A DNA stretch of 64,000 nucleotides from an uncultured Alistipes sp. (GTDB lineage Bacteria > Bacteroidota > Bacteroidia > Bacteroidales > Rikenellaceae), in assembly GCA_910577475.1 (NCBI GenBank), contig CAJTLJ010000002.1, positions 62,001 through 126,000 of the forward strand, given 5' to 3'. The translations under genes and the position numbers were made by a program. The stretch's first letter is position 1. Every line of letters begins with the position of its first letter. Below, piece after piece: positions 46,366-55,744 of the stretch. The notes beneath the pieces are model-generated. The model saw only the letters and a list, made by a program, of their open reading frames with translations, did not search any database and had not been told where the DNA came from.

Positions 46366-47580
46366 ATGCTGCCGCTGCTCTTTTCGCGCCGCTACCTCTT
46401 TTCGAAGAAATCGCACTCGGTCATCAACATCATCTCGGGTGTGAGCGTCTTCGCCGTAGCCATGCCCGTAGCGGCCATGATCATCCTGCTGTCGGTCTTC
46501 AACGGCTTCGAGGAGCTGGTGAAGCAGATGGCTTCGACTTTCGACGCCGATCTGACCGTCACCCCGCGCGAAGGGGAGCGTTTCCCGGCGGAGCGAATCG
46601 ATACGGCAGCCCTGGCGTGCATCGACGGCCTCGGGGGATGGAGCTACACGGTCGAACAGAACGTCCTGCTGGAGTATCGGGGACATCAGGCGGCAGCCAC
46701 GCTGCGCGGCGCGGACGACCGCTATCCGGAGGTGATGCCCATCCTCGGGGCGATCTCCGCAGGCGACTACCAGGTCCGACTGGGCGACTACGACCGGGCG
46801 GTGCTGGGTCAGGCACTGGCCTACTCGCTGGGGGTGCGTTCGCTGGTCGGCGAACCGCTGAAGATCTACGCCCTGCGCCGCAACGGCTTCTCGACCCTGA
46901 TCCCGCTGGAGGGCTACAGCCGCCGCGAGGTCGACATGGCGGGTGTTTTCCAGCTCGACAGCGAAGCCGAACAGCAATACCTCATCACCTCGCTGCGGCT
47001 GGCCCGCGAACTCTTCGACTTCGGCGAGGATGCCACGGCCCTGCTGCTGCGGGTCGACGATCCGGACCGGATCGAGACGGTAAAGCGGGAGGTGGAGCAG
47101 GCGGTGGGCCGGGAGTTCGAGGTGCGCACACGCTACGAACTGCGACGCACCTTCTACGACATCATGATCTACGAGAAGTGGGGCATCTTCTTCATCTCGC
47201 TGCTGGTGCTCGTCATCGCCTCCTTCTCGATGGTCGGTGCCTTGTCGATGCTCATTATCGAGAAGCGCAAGGATGTCCGGACGCTCCGCGCACTGGGTGC
47301 CGACACGCGGCTCATCCGCCGCATCTTCATCGGCGAGGGGGTATTGATCGGCTCGATCGGCGCCGCCATCGGCACCGTGACCGGTGTAACGGTCACGCTG
47401 GTCCAACAGCTCTTCGGCATCGTCGAGATACCGGTCGAGAGCCTCGTGACCCGCAGCTACCCCGTCCTTTTTCAGGTGAACGACCTGCTGGCCGTCCTCG
47501 GCGCCTTCGCCCTGGTGGTGGCCGCCGTCACGGGTCTCACCGTTTACAACATGATCCCCAAAAACAACCGACAGCCATGA
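46366..47580 (+). CDS. LolC/E-type ABC transporter permease (FtsX family)
   Basis: The 404-aa inner-membrane protein has one N-terminal membrane segment with the family start ISGVSVFAVAMPVAAMIILLSVFNGFE. A periplasmic MacB-like core of about 240 residues follows, then three C-terminal segments with RKDVRTLRALGA. It would move lipoproteins from the inner membrane with an ATPase partner that is not in this window. The next gene overlaps the stop by four bases. Confidence 0.88.
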   Translation: MLPLLFSRRYLFSKKSHSVINIISGVSVFAVAMPVAAMIILLSVFNGFEELVKQMASTFDADLTVTPREGERFPAERIDTAALACIDGLGGWSYTVEQNVLLEYRGHQAAATLRGADDRYPEVMPILGAISAGDYQVRLGDYDRAVLGQALAYSLGVRSLVGEPLKIYALRRNGFSTLIPLEGYSRREVDMAGVFQLDSEAEQQYLITSLRLARELFDFGEDATALLLRVDDPDRIETVKREVEQAVGREFEVRTRYELRRTFYDIMIYEKWGIFFISLLVLVIASFSMVGALSMLIIEKRKDVRTLRALGADTRLIRRIFIGEGVLIGSIGAAIGTVTGVTVTLVQQLFGIVEIPVESLVTRSYPVLFQVNDLLAVLGAFALVVAAVTGLTVYNMIPKNNRQP

Positions 47581-48416
47581 AACGACTCGTTCTGTTCGCC
47601 CTCCTGATTGCGGCCCTCGTGCCGGGATGCAAACGTCACACGATCATCTCCGACGAGGAGCTGGCCCTGATTTTCCACGACGCCTTTCTTGCCAACAGCC
47701 TGTTGCAGAACCGGGATGCCCGGCGGGACTCGCTGCTGGTCTACGAACCCATCTTCGAGCGCTACGGCTACACCACCGAAGATGTCCGCTACACGATCGG
47801 CAACTTCTCGAAGCGCAAGAGCGCCCGGCTGGGCGACGTGGTGGAGCTGGCCATCGCCCGGCTCGAAGCCGAAGGAGAACTTCTGAACCGGGCCGTGGCG
47901 GCCCTCGACACAGTGAACAACGTCGCGCAGCGGACCACGCGGCGGGTCATCCGCCGCGACTCCTCGATCCGGGTGACGTCGCTCAAGGACACCGCGCGCC
48001 TCAGGATCGTCCTCGACTCGGTGCGTCCGGGCGAGTACCGCATCCGAACCCGCTACGAGGTCGACTCGCTCGACCAGAACCAGAGCCTGCGGGGACAGGT
48101 CTGGATGGAAACCGCCGCCGGCAAACAGTCGGGGCTCTACTCCATCCAGCTGCGCCGCAAGCGGGAGGACGGGTTCGACCGCACCCTGAAGGCCGACACG
48201 GCCGTGCGCCGGATCGTGCTCGACTTCTGGCGCCCCCAGCAAGGAAAGCGGAAACGTCCGCACATCACCCTGCGCAACCTGGAGATCACCTATACCCTCC
48301 CGGTCGGCCAGGCGCTCGACACCCTCTACGAAAAACAACTCGACATTCGAATCTTCGCCGATGATTTCATCCGAATGGCCGCGCCGGATAGCCTCGCACG
48401 GCCTGCTGACCGATAA
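47577..48416 (+). CDS. DUF4296 lipoprotein
   Basis: The 279-aa lipoprotein has a signal ending ALVPGCKR (Cys18). A helical DUF4296 domain follows: IISDEELALIFHDAFLAN, YEPIFERYGYTTEDVRYTIGN. A longer beta-rich C-terminal part continues. Function is unknown. The ATGA overlap with the permease gene fixes the start. Its last 56 bases are shared with the start of the amidohydrolase gene. Confidence 0.8.
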   Translation: MKRLVLFALLIAALVPGCKRHTIISDEELALIFHDAFLANSLLQNRDARRDSLLVYEPIFERYGYTTEDVRYTIGNFSKRKSARLGDVVELAIARLEAEGELLNRAVAALDTVNNVAQRTTRRVIRRDSSIRVTSLKDTARLRIVLDSVRPGEYRIRTRYEVDSLDQNQSLRGQVWMETAAGKQSGLYSIQLRRKREDGFDRTLKADTAVRRIVLDFWRPQQGKRKRPHITLRNLEITYTLPVGQALDTLYEKQLDIRIFADDFIRMAAPDSLARPADR

Positions 48417-49506
48417 GGGGTGGCTGCGCAACCCCGTTGTGGAGATCGACGTCGACGGCACGATCCGAAGCGTCGCGACCTCGCAGCAGCCCGACCGGGA
48501 GCCCTTCACGGAGTTCCACGCCGGACTGCTCATACCGGGACTGGTCGATGCGCACTGCCATCTGGAGCTCTCCTATCTGCGGGGCGCCATCCCTCCGGGC
48601 GGGGGATTCGCCGCCTTCGCCCGGTCGATGGGCGAAGTGCGCGGGCGGGCGACCGAAGAGGAGCGCCGTCGGGCCGTCGGGGCGGCCGACGCAGAGCTGC
48701 AACGGGAGGGGGTCGTGGCCGTGGGCGACATCGCCAACGGAGACCAGGCCTTTCCGGTCAAGGCCTCCAGCCCGATCCGTTACCGCACCTTCGCCGAGGT
48801 ATTCGGATTGGGCACCCGGACGACCGAACGGCAGCGCCCCCTGCTCGCGTATCCGCACACCTCGCTCACGCCCCACTCGGTCTACTCCGTGCAGGACGAA
48901 CTGTTCCGCGACGTCTGCCGCGAGGGGGATACCCCGCTCTCCATCCATTTTCTCGAAGGTCCGGCCGAAAAGGAGCTTTTCCAGCGGAGAGGTCCGCTGT
49001 GGGAGTGGTATTGCCGGAGCGGCATGTCCTGCGATTTCCTGCACTACGGCTCTCCGGCCGAAAGGCTGGTGAGGAGCGTCCCGCGGAACCGCCCGGTGAT
49101 CCTGGTACACGCCTGCATGACCGAACAAGAGGATATAGACCGCATCATGAACCACTTCACGGCGCCGGTCCACTGGTGCCTCTGCCCCCGCTCGAACCGC
49201 TACATCTCCGGATTGCGGCCGCCCGTCGAGCTGCTGCGCCGCAACGGACTGCATATCTGCGTCGGGACAGACTCGCTCGCCTCGAACGAACGCCTCTCCC
49301 CGCTCGAGGAGCTGAAATCGCTGCCCGAAGTGCCGCTCGACGAACGGTTGCGCTGGGCCACCGCGGCGGGCGCGGCGGCTCTGGGGATCGACGACCGTCT
49401 GGGCTCCGTCGAACCGGGCAAACGTCCCGGGCTGCTGCTGCTCTCGGGCATCGACTACGAACGGATGCAGTTGACAGACCGCTCGACGCTGACCCGGATC
49501 GCATAG
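48361..49506 (+). CDS. Amidohydrolase family protein (deaminase-like)
   Basis: The 381-aa protein is a TIM-barrel amidohydrolase with metal ligands in DAHCHLEL (His65, His67), SLTPHSVYSV and LVHACMTE, and GTDSLASNERLSPLEEL near residue 305. The family includes S-adenosylhomocysteine, guanine and aminodeoxyfutalosine deaminases. Since mqnA is near, an aminodeoxyfutalosine deaminase role in menaquinone synthesis is possible but unproved. The ATG at 48361 lies within the upstream gene, giving a 56-base overlap; no better start is seen downstream. Confidence 0.85.
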   Translation: MISSEWPRRIASHGLLTDKGWLRNPVVEIDVDGTIRSVATSQQPDREPFTEFHAGLLIPGLVDAHCHLELSYLRGAIPPGGGFAAFARSMGEVRGRATEEERRRAVGAADAELQREGVVAVGDIANGDQAFPVKASSPIRYRTFAEVFGLGTRTTERQRPLLAYPHTSLTPHSVYSVQDELFRDVCREGDTPLSIHFLEGPAEKELFQRRGPLWEWYCRSGMSCDFLHYGSPAERLVRSVPRNRPVILVHACMTEQEDIDRIMNHFTAPVHWCLCPRSNRYISGLRPPVELLRRNGLHICVGTDSLASNERLSPLEELKSLPEVPLDERLRWATAAGAAALGIDDRLGSVEPGKRPGLLLLSGIDYERMQLTDRSTLTRIA

Positions 49507-49519
49507 GAGCCGGCCCCGG

Positions 49520-50065
49520 CTATGCCGATACGGCCGACTGCGTGCAGGTGACTCCCTGCGAATCCCTGGCCCAGTCGCCCCGGGCACGCAGCACCTGCTC
49601 CACGATATCGCGCACGCAGCCGCGTCCGCCGTCGTACTCCGAGACGTAACGGGCGATGTCGAGCACCTCGGCTGCCGAATCGGCCGGACAGACCGGAATG
49701 CCCACCCGGCGCATGCAATCCAGGTCGGGGATATCGTCGCCCATGTAGATCACGTTCCGGGGGTCGATCCCGTATTTCGTGCAATACTCCTCCAGCGCCG
49801 CAATCTTGTTCGAACAGTCGAGATACATGTCATCGATGTGCAGCATCTCCAGCCGGTGACGCAGATTCTCTCCCCGTCCGCCGGTGATGATGCACACCTT
49901 GTAACCCATCCGGATGGCGTAGGCGATGGCATAGCCGTCCTTGGCGTTGTACTTGCGGATGAAATCGCCGTCGAGGGTGGGGATGATCCCGCCGTCGGTC
50001 AGCACGCCGTCCACATCGAATATGAAGGCTTCGGTCCTTACGATGTCCTCTTTGAAGTTTCCCAT
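49520..50065 (-). CDS. kdsC: HAD-type 3-deoxy-D-manno-octulosonate 8-phosphate phosphatase
   Basis: The 181-aa tetrameric HAD phosphatase removes phosphate from KDO-8-P in lipopolysaccharide inner-core synthesis. Motifs: AFIFDVDGVLTDG (nucleophile Asp), IITGGRGE and MGDDIPDLDCM. There is no cap domain, as usual for KdsC. It overlaps the DUF2520 gene by 28 bases. Confidence 0.9.
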   Translation of the reverse strand: MGNFKEDIVRTEAFIFDVDGVLTDGGIIPTLDGDFIRKYNAKDGYAIAYAIRMGYKVCIITGGRGENLRHRLEMLHIDDMYLDCSNKIAALEEYCTKYGIDPRNVIYMGDDIPDLDCMRRVGIPVCPADSAAEVLDIARYVSEYDGGRGCVRDIVEQVLRARGDWARDSQGVTCTQSAVSA

Positions 50066-50817
50066 ATCGTATTTGAAATCAGTTTGTATATCTGCTGCAT
50101 CCGCTCGTCGCCGGCCAGCATCTCCAGATGGGCCTGCTGGACATTCGCATCGCCCCGCACGGCCGGTCCGGTCTGCACGTCGCGCGGATGCTCCGCCGCC
50201 GAGGCCTTGAGCGCCGTTTCGGTTATCAGGGCGCGCAGCACGTCGAAGTCGAGCCCGGCGCGCTCCGCGATCCGTTCGCCCAGCGTGTACATGGCGTTCG
50301 AGAAGTTGTTGGCGAAGACGCCTGCCAGATGGATCATCCGGCGACGCTCCGAATCGGCCTCGTAGACCCGTCCGGAGATCGACGACGCCACCTCGCGCAC
50401 CGCTTCGAGCGTCGCGGGGTCGCTGGCCTCCAGAAAGATCGGAATCCCCGAGAAATCCACCTCGCGCCCCCGGCTGAAGCTCTGGAAGGGATAGAACGAG
50501 GCCCGGCGGGGGAGCTCCGCGGGCAGAGCCTGAAGTCCGACGCTGCCGGCCGTGTGGGCGACCACCGCTCCACGGGGAACGGTCAGCGACCGGGCCACCT
50601 CCGTCACGGCCCGGTCGACCACGGCGATCAGGTAGAGATCCGCCTCGGCCAGCTCATCGGGACACGAACTCCACGCCACGCCGCAGCGGCGGGCGATGGC
50701 TTCCGCGCGGGCTCCGTTGCGGGCGAAGATCTGGATGAGCCCCGCCCGTTTCAGGGCCGGAGCGATGGCTTCGGCCAGGTTGCCGCTGCCGATCAGGACG
50801 ATTCGTTTCAGGGTCAT
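50038..50817 (-). CDS. Rossmann/DUF2520 domain protein
   Basis: The 259-aa protein has an N-terminal NAD(P)-binding motif (VLIGSGNLAEAIAPAL). VAHTAGSVGL and a C-terminal helical DUF2520 domain with HLAGVFANNFSNAMY follow. It resembles pyrroline-carboxylate-reductase-like dehydrogenases, substrate unknown. It overlaps the BrkB gene by four bases. Confidence 0.88.
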   Translation of the reverse strand: MTLKRIVLIGSGNLAEAIAPALKRAGLIQIFARNGARAEAIARRCGVAWSSCPDELAEADLYLIAVVDRAVTEVARSLTVPRGAVVAHTAGSVGLQALPAELPRRASFYPFQSFSRGREVDFSGIPIFLEASDPATLEAVREVASSISGRVYEADSERRRMIHLAGVFANNFSNAMYTLGERIAERAGLDFDVLRALITETALKASAAEHPRDVQTGPAVRGDANVQQAHLEMLAGDERMQQIYKLISNTIWETSKRTS

Positions 50818-51776
50818 GCGTTTTTCGTTTTACGTTCGCGCCGCTCTTCGCGCAGCAGATGCAGGTTCTGGTGCGCATAGGCCAGCTCGTTGCCCGTCAG
50901 CAGGATCTGCCACGAGTAGCGCAGCCAGAAAAGGAAAAGCGGCAGGGCGGCGAAACTGCCGTAGATGGCGTTATAGGAGGTCACCTTCCAGAGTACGGAG
51001 GTGTAGATCCAGTGAAAAATCAGGAAAAAGGCTCCCGCCGTAAGTCCGGCAGCCAGCGCACTCGACCACTGCACGCGGGTGCGGGGCACAAGCTTGTAGA
51101 AGAGGACGAAGCTGAAGAACTCCAGCAGCAGCGCCGTGATGCGGATCAGCAGCCGGTAGATGGGATGGCTGTCGATTCCCAGCAGCGAACCTACGGAAAG
51201 GGTCGCCACCTCGGCCCCTACCCAGAAGGCGGGAAAGAGGATCAGGATGCCGAGATAGATGCCGTAGCGGACAATCCCCCGCCGCGAAGCCGCTTTCCAG
51301 GGTTCGTTGACGGCCCGCACCAGCTCCTCGATCAGGCTCAGGGCCGACCACAGCATCGCCACGGCTGCCACGGCCGCCATCCATCCGCCCCGGGTGCGGG
51401 CGAGAGTTCGCTCGGCGAAATCGACGGCATAGTCGACGATCTCGGGGCTCTGGGGAAAGATGGAGTAGAGGTTTTCGAGCAGCAGGTCGATGTAGCCCAT
51501 CGCCTTGGCGGCCGCGAAGAGAATCGCCAGCAGCGGAACGAGCGAGAAGAGCGTATAGAACGACAGCGAAGCGGTGCGGACATTGGTGCGGTTGCGGTTC
51601 ATGTCCTTCAGGGTGAAGAAGACCAGCTGAAGCAGCTGCACCGCGAGCCGCAGGAGCGGACTTCCCAGCTCGTGAACGGGCTTGACCACCAGCATGCAGA
51701 ACACCAGGCGTCCGAACCGCAACAGGCGGCGAAACAGCTGGTTCGTTTTTCGGTAGCGCTTTGCGAGTCCGTTCAT
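50814..51776 (-). CDS. YihY/virulence factor BrkB family membrane protein
   Basis: The 320-aa protein has six membrane segments and the family core NVRTASLSFYTLFSLVPLLAI, with FFLIFHWIYT later. Function is unknown; the old RNase BN name is wrong for this family. The methyltransferase gene lies 16 bases upstream. Confidence 0.9.
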   Translation of the reverse strand: MNGLAKRYRKTNQLFRRLLRFGRLVFCMLVVKPVHELGSPLLRLAVQLLQLVFFTLKDMNRNRTNVRTASLSFYTLFSLVPLLAILFAAAKAMGYIDLLLENLYSIFPQSPEIVDYAVDFAERTLARTRGGWMAAVAAVAMLWSALSLIEELVRAVNEPWKAASRRGIVRYGIYLGILILFPAFWVGAEVATLSVGSLLGIDSHPIYRLLIRITALLLEFFSFVLFYKLVPRTRVQWSSALAAGLTAGAFFLIFHWIYTSVLWKVTSYNAIYGSFAALPLFLFWLRYSWQILLTGNELAYAHQNLHLLREERRERKTKNA

Positions 51777-51792
51777 AACGAGACAAAAATAG

Positions 51793-52947
51793 TCATTTTA
51801 GCCGGATCATCCAATTTTTTCCGTCGACCCGCGTAAAGGCCAGCCGACAATCGCCGCCCTCCCGCAGACCGGTATCGGAGAGGATCCGTTCGGTCCGCAG
51901 CGGAAAGTCGTGCTTGAGGATTTCGGCCCGAACCCCTTTCAGCGAACGCTTGAGCCTCTTGGGCTCATAGGGTTCGATCCCCTCTATCTCAAATACCCTG
52001 CCCGGAAACTCCCCGGGCCTCTCGGCCGCGAATCCGTAGCCGTTCTCCGACCGGACGAAACAGCTCTCCCGCAGCAGATGACAGACGACCCTCACCTTGC
52101 GCAGGGCGACATCGGGCACAGCCAGCCAGCGGTAGCGCTCCGGCTCGAAGGGCCCCGCAGATGGCGACGGGTCGTACTCTCCGGCCGCGACCTCCACCCG
52201 GCCCAGCCCCACCGCCTCGGCCGACCGGCCTCCGGCCATCGAGCCGTCGAGACAGATATTCAGCTCCTTGCACTCGTCTCCGGCCGAAACGGCCTCGACC
52301 CGGCACCCGGGCAGCAGCCGGAATGCCTCGTCGACATCGAAAAGCGGCGAGCACTTCACGCAGAGCCGGTCGGCCGCCTCGCCCAGCCGGCCCCGCAGCG
52401 CCAACACGTCGGGCGAGCAATCCTCCAACCGCACCTGGCGCCGGCCGGCTGCATCGCGCCGGTCGGGGTCGACATAGATCCAGTCGAACCGCTCGCGGCA
52501 GCCGGCAAGATACTCCTCGGCCGACGCATGCACCACCCGCACCCGCTCCACGCCCAGACGGCGGAAGTTCTCGCGGGCGATATCGGCCAGCACGGGATCG
52601 CGCTCCACGGTCACCACCTCGCGGAATCTCCGGGCGAGCAGAAAGCTGTCTACGCCCAGTCCGCAGGTCAGGTCGAGGAGCCGGTCGCCCGAGAGCCGCT
52701 TCACGGCGGCTACGGCCTCGCTCGACGACTGTTCGTAGGCTCTGGGCGGCAGGATGCACTCCGCCGCCGCATAGCTCGGCAGCTTGCGCCGGGCGCGTTG
52801 CAGGTACTTCACCTGCGTAGCCACCAGCGACGGGTGGACGATGCGTTTGTCGAGCGCCACCTCCAGCGGATCGCGCTCCCGGTTGCGACGAATGGCCTCG
52901 CGCACCTCACCGCTCATCAGCAGTTCGAACTGTTCTCGGGTTATCAT
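51793..52947 (-). CDS. Class I SAM-dependent methyltransferase, THUMP-like C-terminus
   Basis: The 384-aa protein has an N-terminal helical part, then the SAM-binding motif LLDLTCGLGVDSFLLA near residue 88 and VTVERDPVLADIA. The catalytic-region motif is IYVDPDRRD near 150. A C-terminal domain of THUMP-like type ends FTRVDGKNWMIRLK. This family is near-universal in Bacteroidota. The substrate is unknown, probably RNA. The ATG at 52947 overlaps the comEC stop by four bases, which supports the start. Confidence 0.85.
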   Translation of the reverse strand: MITREQFELLMSGEVREAIRRNRERDPLEVALDKRIVHPSLVATQVKYLQRARRKLPSYAAAECILPPRAYEQSSSEAVAAVKRLSGDRLLDLTCGLGVDSFLLARRFREVVTVERDPVLADIARENFRRLGVERVRVVHASAEEYLAGCRERFDWIYVDPDRRDAAGRRQVRLEDCSPDVLALRGRLGEAADRLCVKCSPLFDVDEAFRLLPGCRVEAVSAGDECKELNICLDGSMAGGRSAEAVGLGRVEVAAGEYDPSPSAGPFEPERYRWLAVPDVALRKVRVVCHLLRESCFVRSENGYGFAAERPGEFPGRVFEIEGIEPYEPKRLKRSLKGVRAEILKHDFPLRTERILSDTGLREGGDCRLAFTRVDGKNWMIRLK

Positions 52948-54386
52948 GGGCGCAAAAATACCGATTTTTTTCGTTCCAGACTCCACCCGAAGAGCGTAGC
53001 GACGACAAAAAAGAGATAAATCGCCGCTGTCTGACCCGCCGTAAGGGAGAGTTCGCAGGCGGCATGCTCCCATCCGGCGACCGCCTCGACGGCCGCATTC
53101 TGAAACCGGACAACCCCCTCCAGCCACCCCTCGACCCCGGGACGCAGCCCCTCGAAGGGGAGACAGAGCCAGAGTACGGCGCCGCCCACAATCGCCTGAG
53201 CCGTCAGGGCTGCGAAGGGATTGACCGCCGCCCCGACGAAAGAGACCGAGCCGAAGCGGAACGCAATCAGCGGCGCGACGGCCGCCGAAGCACACAGCCC
53301 CGCCGCCAGCGTCCCGGCCAGCCAGCGGAGAGCTCCGCCGCGGATCGGACGGACGAGCGGCACCGCCCAGCAGAGAATGGCGGCCACGGCGATGAACGAC
53401 AGCTGGAAACCGATATCGTAAAGCAGATCAGGCTGCAACAGTACAAGCACCGTCGCCACCCCGCCGAGCAGATTCATCGCGACGTAACGGTTACCGGAGG
53501 CCAGTGCGAATTGCAGGGCCGAGAACATCAGCGCCGCCCGCAGAACGCTGGGCGGACATCCCGTGACGAAGGCGTAGAGCCACACGAGCGGCACGGCGAC
53601 CAGACTGCGGATCCGATGTCCCCTACGCATGAGGGGCAACAACCACAGCAGGGCGTTGACTCCCAGAAAAACGACACCCACATGCAGCCCCGACACGGCC
53701 AGCAGGTGGGCCGTTCCGCTGCGGGCATAGGCCTCGCGAAGCTCCGGGGTCAGGTAGCGTCTCTCGCCCGCAGCCATCGCCTGCACGACGGCCCGGCTGT
53801 CGGGCGAAAGCCTCAACCGGTCGAGCCGCCTCACAGCCTCCCGATGGATCCGACCCGCGAGCGGTCCCGCACCGTCCGAGCGCTCGCGCAGAAGCAGATT
53901 CCGTTCGCCGACGAAAAGCCGTCCGACGAATCCCCGGCGGTGCATCAGCGAGGCATAGAACGAATCGCGGGGCGCAAACTCCCGGATCCGCCCGATCAGC
54001 GACACCCGCTCCCCGGCCTGCGGCTGCCAGGTCGAGTCGGCCCGAAGCTGCACCCTACACCCGGCGGCGTGCCACCGCCCCGCTCCGTCGCACCACGCCT
54101 CCACTTCGGCATCCACCGCAGCGGACCGCTCCCGCACGCGGGGCTCCTCGCGAAGCTGCAGCCGCAGCAGCACCGGACAATCCCGGGGCGGCTCCATCCC
54201 TCCGCGGCCCGCCTCGGCAGCACACCATCCTGCCAGCAGAAGCGTTGCAAGCAGGTAGATGTCCGAACGGAAAAAGATGGTGCAGAGGCCGCACAGGGCC
54301 CATGCACCGACCAGAAGTCCGAAAGGCGCTTCGCAAACCGACGCGAGGAGCACGCCGCAGGCTACGGGCGGAAAGACGCGCAGCAT
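52944..54386 (-). CDS. comEC: ComEC/Rec2 family competence channel protein
   Basis: The protein of about 480 aa has an N-terminal membrane part, an OB-like periplasmic DUF4131 domain (about 90-200), and the Competence domain. The hallmark AHLLAVSGLHVGVVFL and some nine more membrane segments lie there. ComEC moves single-stranded DNA into the cytoplasm in competence. The C-terminal beta-lactamase-like domain is missing, as in several Bacteroidota. The frame is open from a GTG at 54434, but a TATCTTTG element at 54439-54446 puts the transcription start there, so I prefer the ATG at 54386 (MLRVFPPVACG). Confidence 0.85.
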   Translation of the reverse strand: MLRVFPPVACGVLLASVCEAPFGLLVGAWALCGLCTIFFRSDIYLLATLLLAGWCAAEAGRGGMEPPRDCPVLLRLQLREEPRVRERSAAVDAEVEAWCDGAGRWHAAGCRVQLRADSTWQPQAGERVSLIGRIREFAPRDSFYASLMHRRGFVGRLFVGERNLLLRERSDGAGPLAGRIHREAVRRLDRLRLSPDSRAVVQAMAAGERRYLTPELREAYARSGTAHLLAVSGLHVGVVFLGVNALLWLLPLMRRGHRIRSLVAVPLVWLYAFVTGCPPSVLRAALMFSALQFALASGNRYVAMNLLGGVATVLVLLQPDLLYDIGFQLSFIAVAAILCWAVPLVRPIRGGALRWLAGTLAAGLCASAAVAPLIAFRFGSVSFVGAAVNPFAALTAQAIVGGAVLWLCLPFEGLRPGVEGWLEGVVRFQNAAVEAVAGWEHAACELSLTAGQTAAIYLFFVVATLFGWSLERKKSVFLRP

Positions 54387-54438
54387 GGGCAGGCTCCTCG
54401 ACGGGAACGGGCGGAATTCGAACGGGAACTTCACCCTG

Positions 54439-54446
54439 CAAAGATA
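54439..54446 (-). promoter_or_regulatory. -7 element for comEC and downstream genes
   Basis: On the minus strand TATCTTTG. It lies in the 18-base gap after the phage-like locus. No good -33 is seen. Confidence 0.45.
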
Positions 54447-54452
54447 GGATTT

Positions 54453-54875
54453 TCAGCGTCGTTCGGTGCCGAAATCGCGGAAAAAGAGCTCCCATCCGCG
54501 TTCGACATCGGAGATGCGGGCCGGCCGGCCGTTCTCGACCTCCGACATGGCGGCCGCCAGCGGGATCATCGTCCCCGGATCGAGCAGGTCGATCGGCTCG
54601 TCGTCCTTGAGTCCGCAGCGGTCGGCGACGAACCGCACGTAGCTCTCCGTGCGGTTCTCCGAAGGGGGCGCCCAGCGGCCGATCAGCCCCGCCACGGTCT
54701 GCAGCCCGTAGCGGAGCCGATAGGTGTAGAGCAGGACGAACATCGCCCGGTAGCCCCACTCCACGGCCACGAACTCCCGGAACTCGGGATCGCCCGAGGG
54801 GACCTTCTCGCCCACGTAGCGCACCCCGGAACGCCGGATGTTTCCGGGATTTCGATTTCGCAGTCCCCTACTCAC
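54453..54875 (-). CDS. Phage structural protein P5-like
   Basis: The 140-aa protein begins SRGLRNRNPGNIRRSG. It has GDPEFREFVAVEWGYRAMFVLLYTYR (near 27-52), IGRWAPPSENRTESYV and an AAAMSEVENG end. This is the P5-like family found in many phages and prophages, related by fold to lytic enzymes. I prefer the GTG at 54875, which is preceded by an AAAGGAGG Shine-Dalgarno inside the holin gene; an ATG at 54908 is the alternative. It overlaps the holin stop by eight bases and is the last gene of the locus. Confidence 0.75.
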   Translation of the reverse strand: MSRGLRNRNPGNIRRSGVRYVGEKVPSGDPEFREFVAVEWGYRAMFVLLYTYRLRYGLQTVAGLIGRWAPPSENRTESYVRFVADRCGLKDDEPIDLLDPGTMIPLAAAMSEVENGRPARISDVERGWELFFRDFGTERR

Positions 54876-55293
54876 GCTCCGCCTCCTTTCCGATGTGCCG
54901 GCAGGCATAGCGGCGCAGATGCAGAAAGAGAGGCGCTTCGCTCAACTGGGCGGCGTTCTCGAGAAACGACCACAGCTCGACGCCGCAGATGAAGCCGGCG
55001 AACAGCCGGGCCGGGTGCAGGTCCGACGGAGCGAGCACCCAGCGCTCCAGCAGCCACGCCAGCACGATGCAAAGGACCGCGAAGCCCGCCTTGCGGACGG
55101 TCCGCCAGGCGCGGCGGCTCTCGAAATACCAGCGACGACCCTCCTTGAGGGCCATTTTGCGGTCGGCCGCCACGCCGCTCACGAAATCCACGGCGATGAA
55201 TCCGACCGTGCAGGCCGCCAGCGGGACGACCGGGGCGAAGAGGGCGGCAAGTCCGGCCGCCGCTCCGCTAAAGAATTTGTACAAGATCTCCAT
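54868..55293 (-). CDS. Phage holin family protein
   Basis: The 141-aa membrane protein has two or three hydrophobic segments (near 12-28, 30-40 and 68-85) and the Asp-containing segment AVDFVSGVAADRKMALKEG. This is the pattern of the holin_4/toxin-secretion holin family. It would form lesions in the inner membrane for lysis. It overlaps the adaptor gene by 26 bases and the P5-like gene by eight. Confidence 0.8.
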   Translation of the reverse strand: MEILYKFFSGAAAGLAALFAPVVPLAACTVGFIAVDFVSGVAADRKMALKEGRRWYFESRRAWRTVRKAGFAVLCIVLAWLLERWVLAPSDLHPARLFAGFICGVELWSFLENAAQLSEAPLFLHLRRYACRHIGKEAERE

Positions 55294-55744
55294 AAATGCG
55301 ACAACGGTTCAAAATGTTCTGTCCGGAGTCGTACTCCGGAATCTCCTCCCGGCGGCGCTCCAGTTCGTCGGAGAGCCGTCCGAGCAGGGTTTTCAGCCGG
55401 ACCTTCAGGCTCTTCTCCGCGCGGGAGACGTTCTGCGCATCGGCGCTCCGCCACCCGGCTCCGGACGCGGCGGCCAGTCCGCAGGCTCCGACCTGCAGGC
55501 CGAGCTCGGGAACCAGCAGCATCCGGATGCCGAGCGCCAGCGCCGGCAGCAGAAAATCGCTCTTCAAGTCGGCATGGGCCCCCGAAGCCATCGCTTCGAG
55601 CAGCCGGACGCCCGTGACGGGACGGATGTAGCGCTCCGTAGCGGCGAGGATGAGCTCCTCGCTGATGCGCTCGGGCGGCAGGTACTCGCCCGAGCAGAAT
55701 GCGCGGTCGAGCACCTCTTGCGGGGTAATCAGCAAACGGTTCAT
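55268..55744 (-). CDS. Probable head-tail adaptor-type phage protein
   Basis: The 158-aa helical protein begins MNRLLITPQEVLDRAF and has a ILAATERYIRPVTG stretch near 35. It lies directly after the portal gene. That position and its helical, repeat-free build are like head-completion or adaptor proteins of tailed phages. I cannot assign a named family. It overlaps the portal stop by one base. Confidence 0.55.
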   Translation of the reverse strand: MNRLLITPQEVLDRAFCSGEYLPPERISEELILAATERYIRPVTGVRLLEAMASGAHADLKSDFLLPALALGIRMLLVPELGLQVGACGLAAASGAGWRSADAQNVSRAEKSLKVRLKTLLGRLSDELERRREEIPEYDSGQNILNRCRIYGDLVQIL

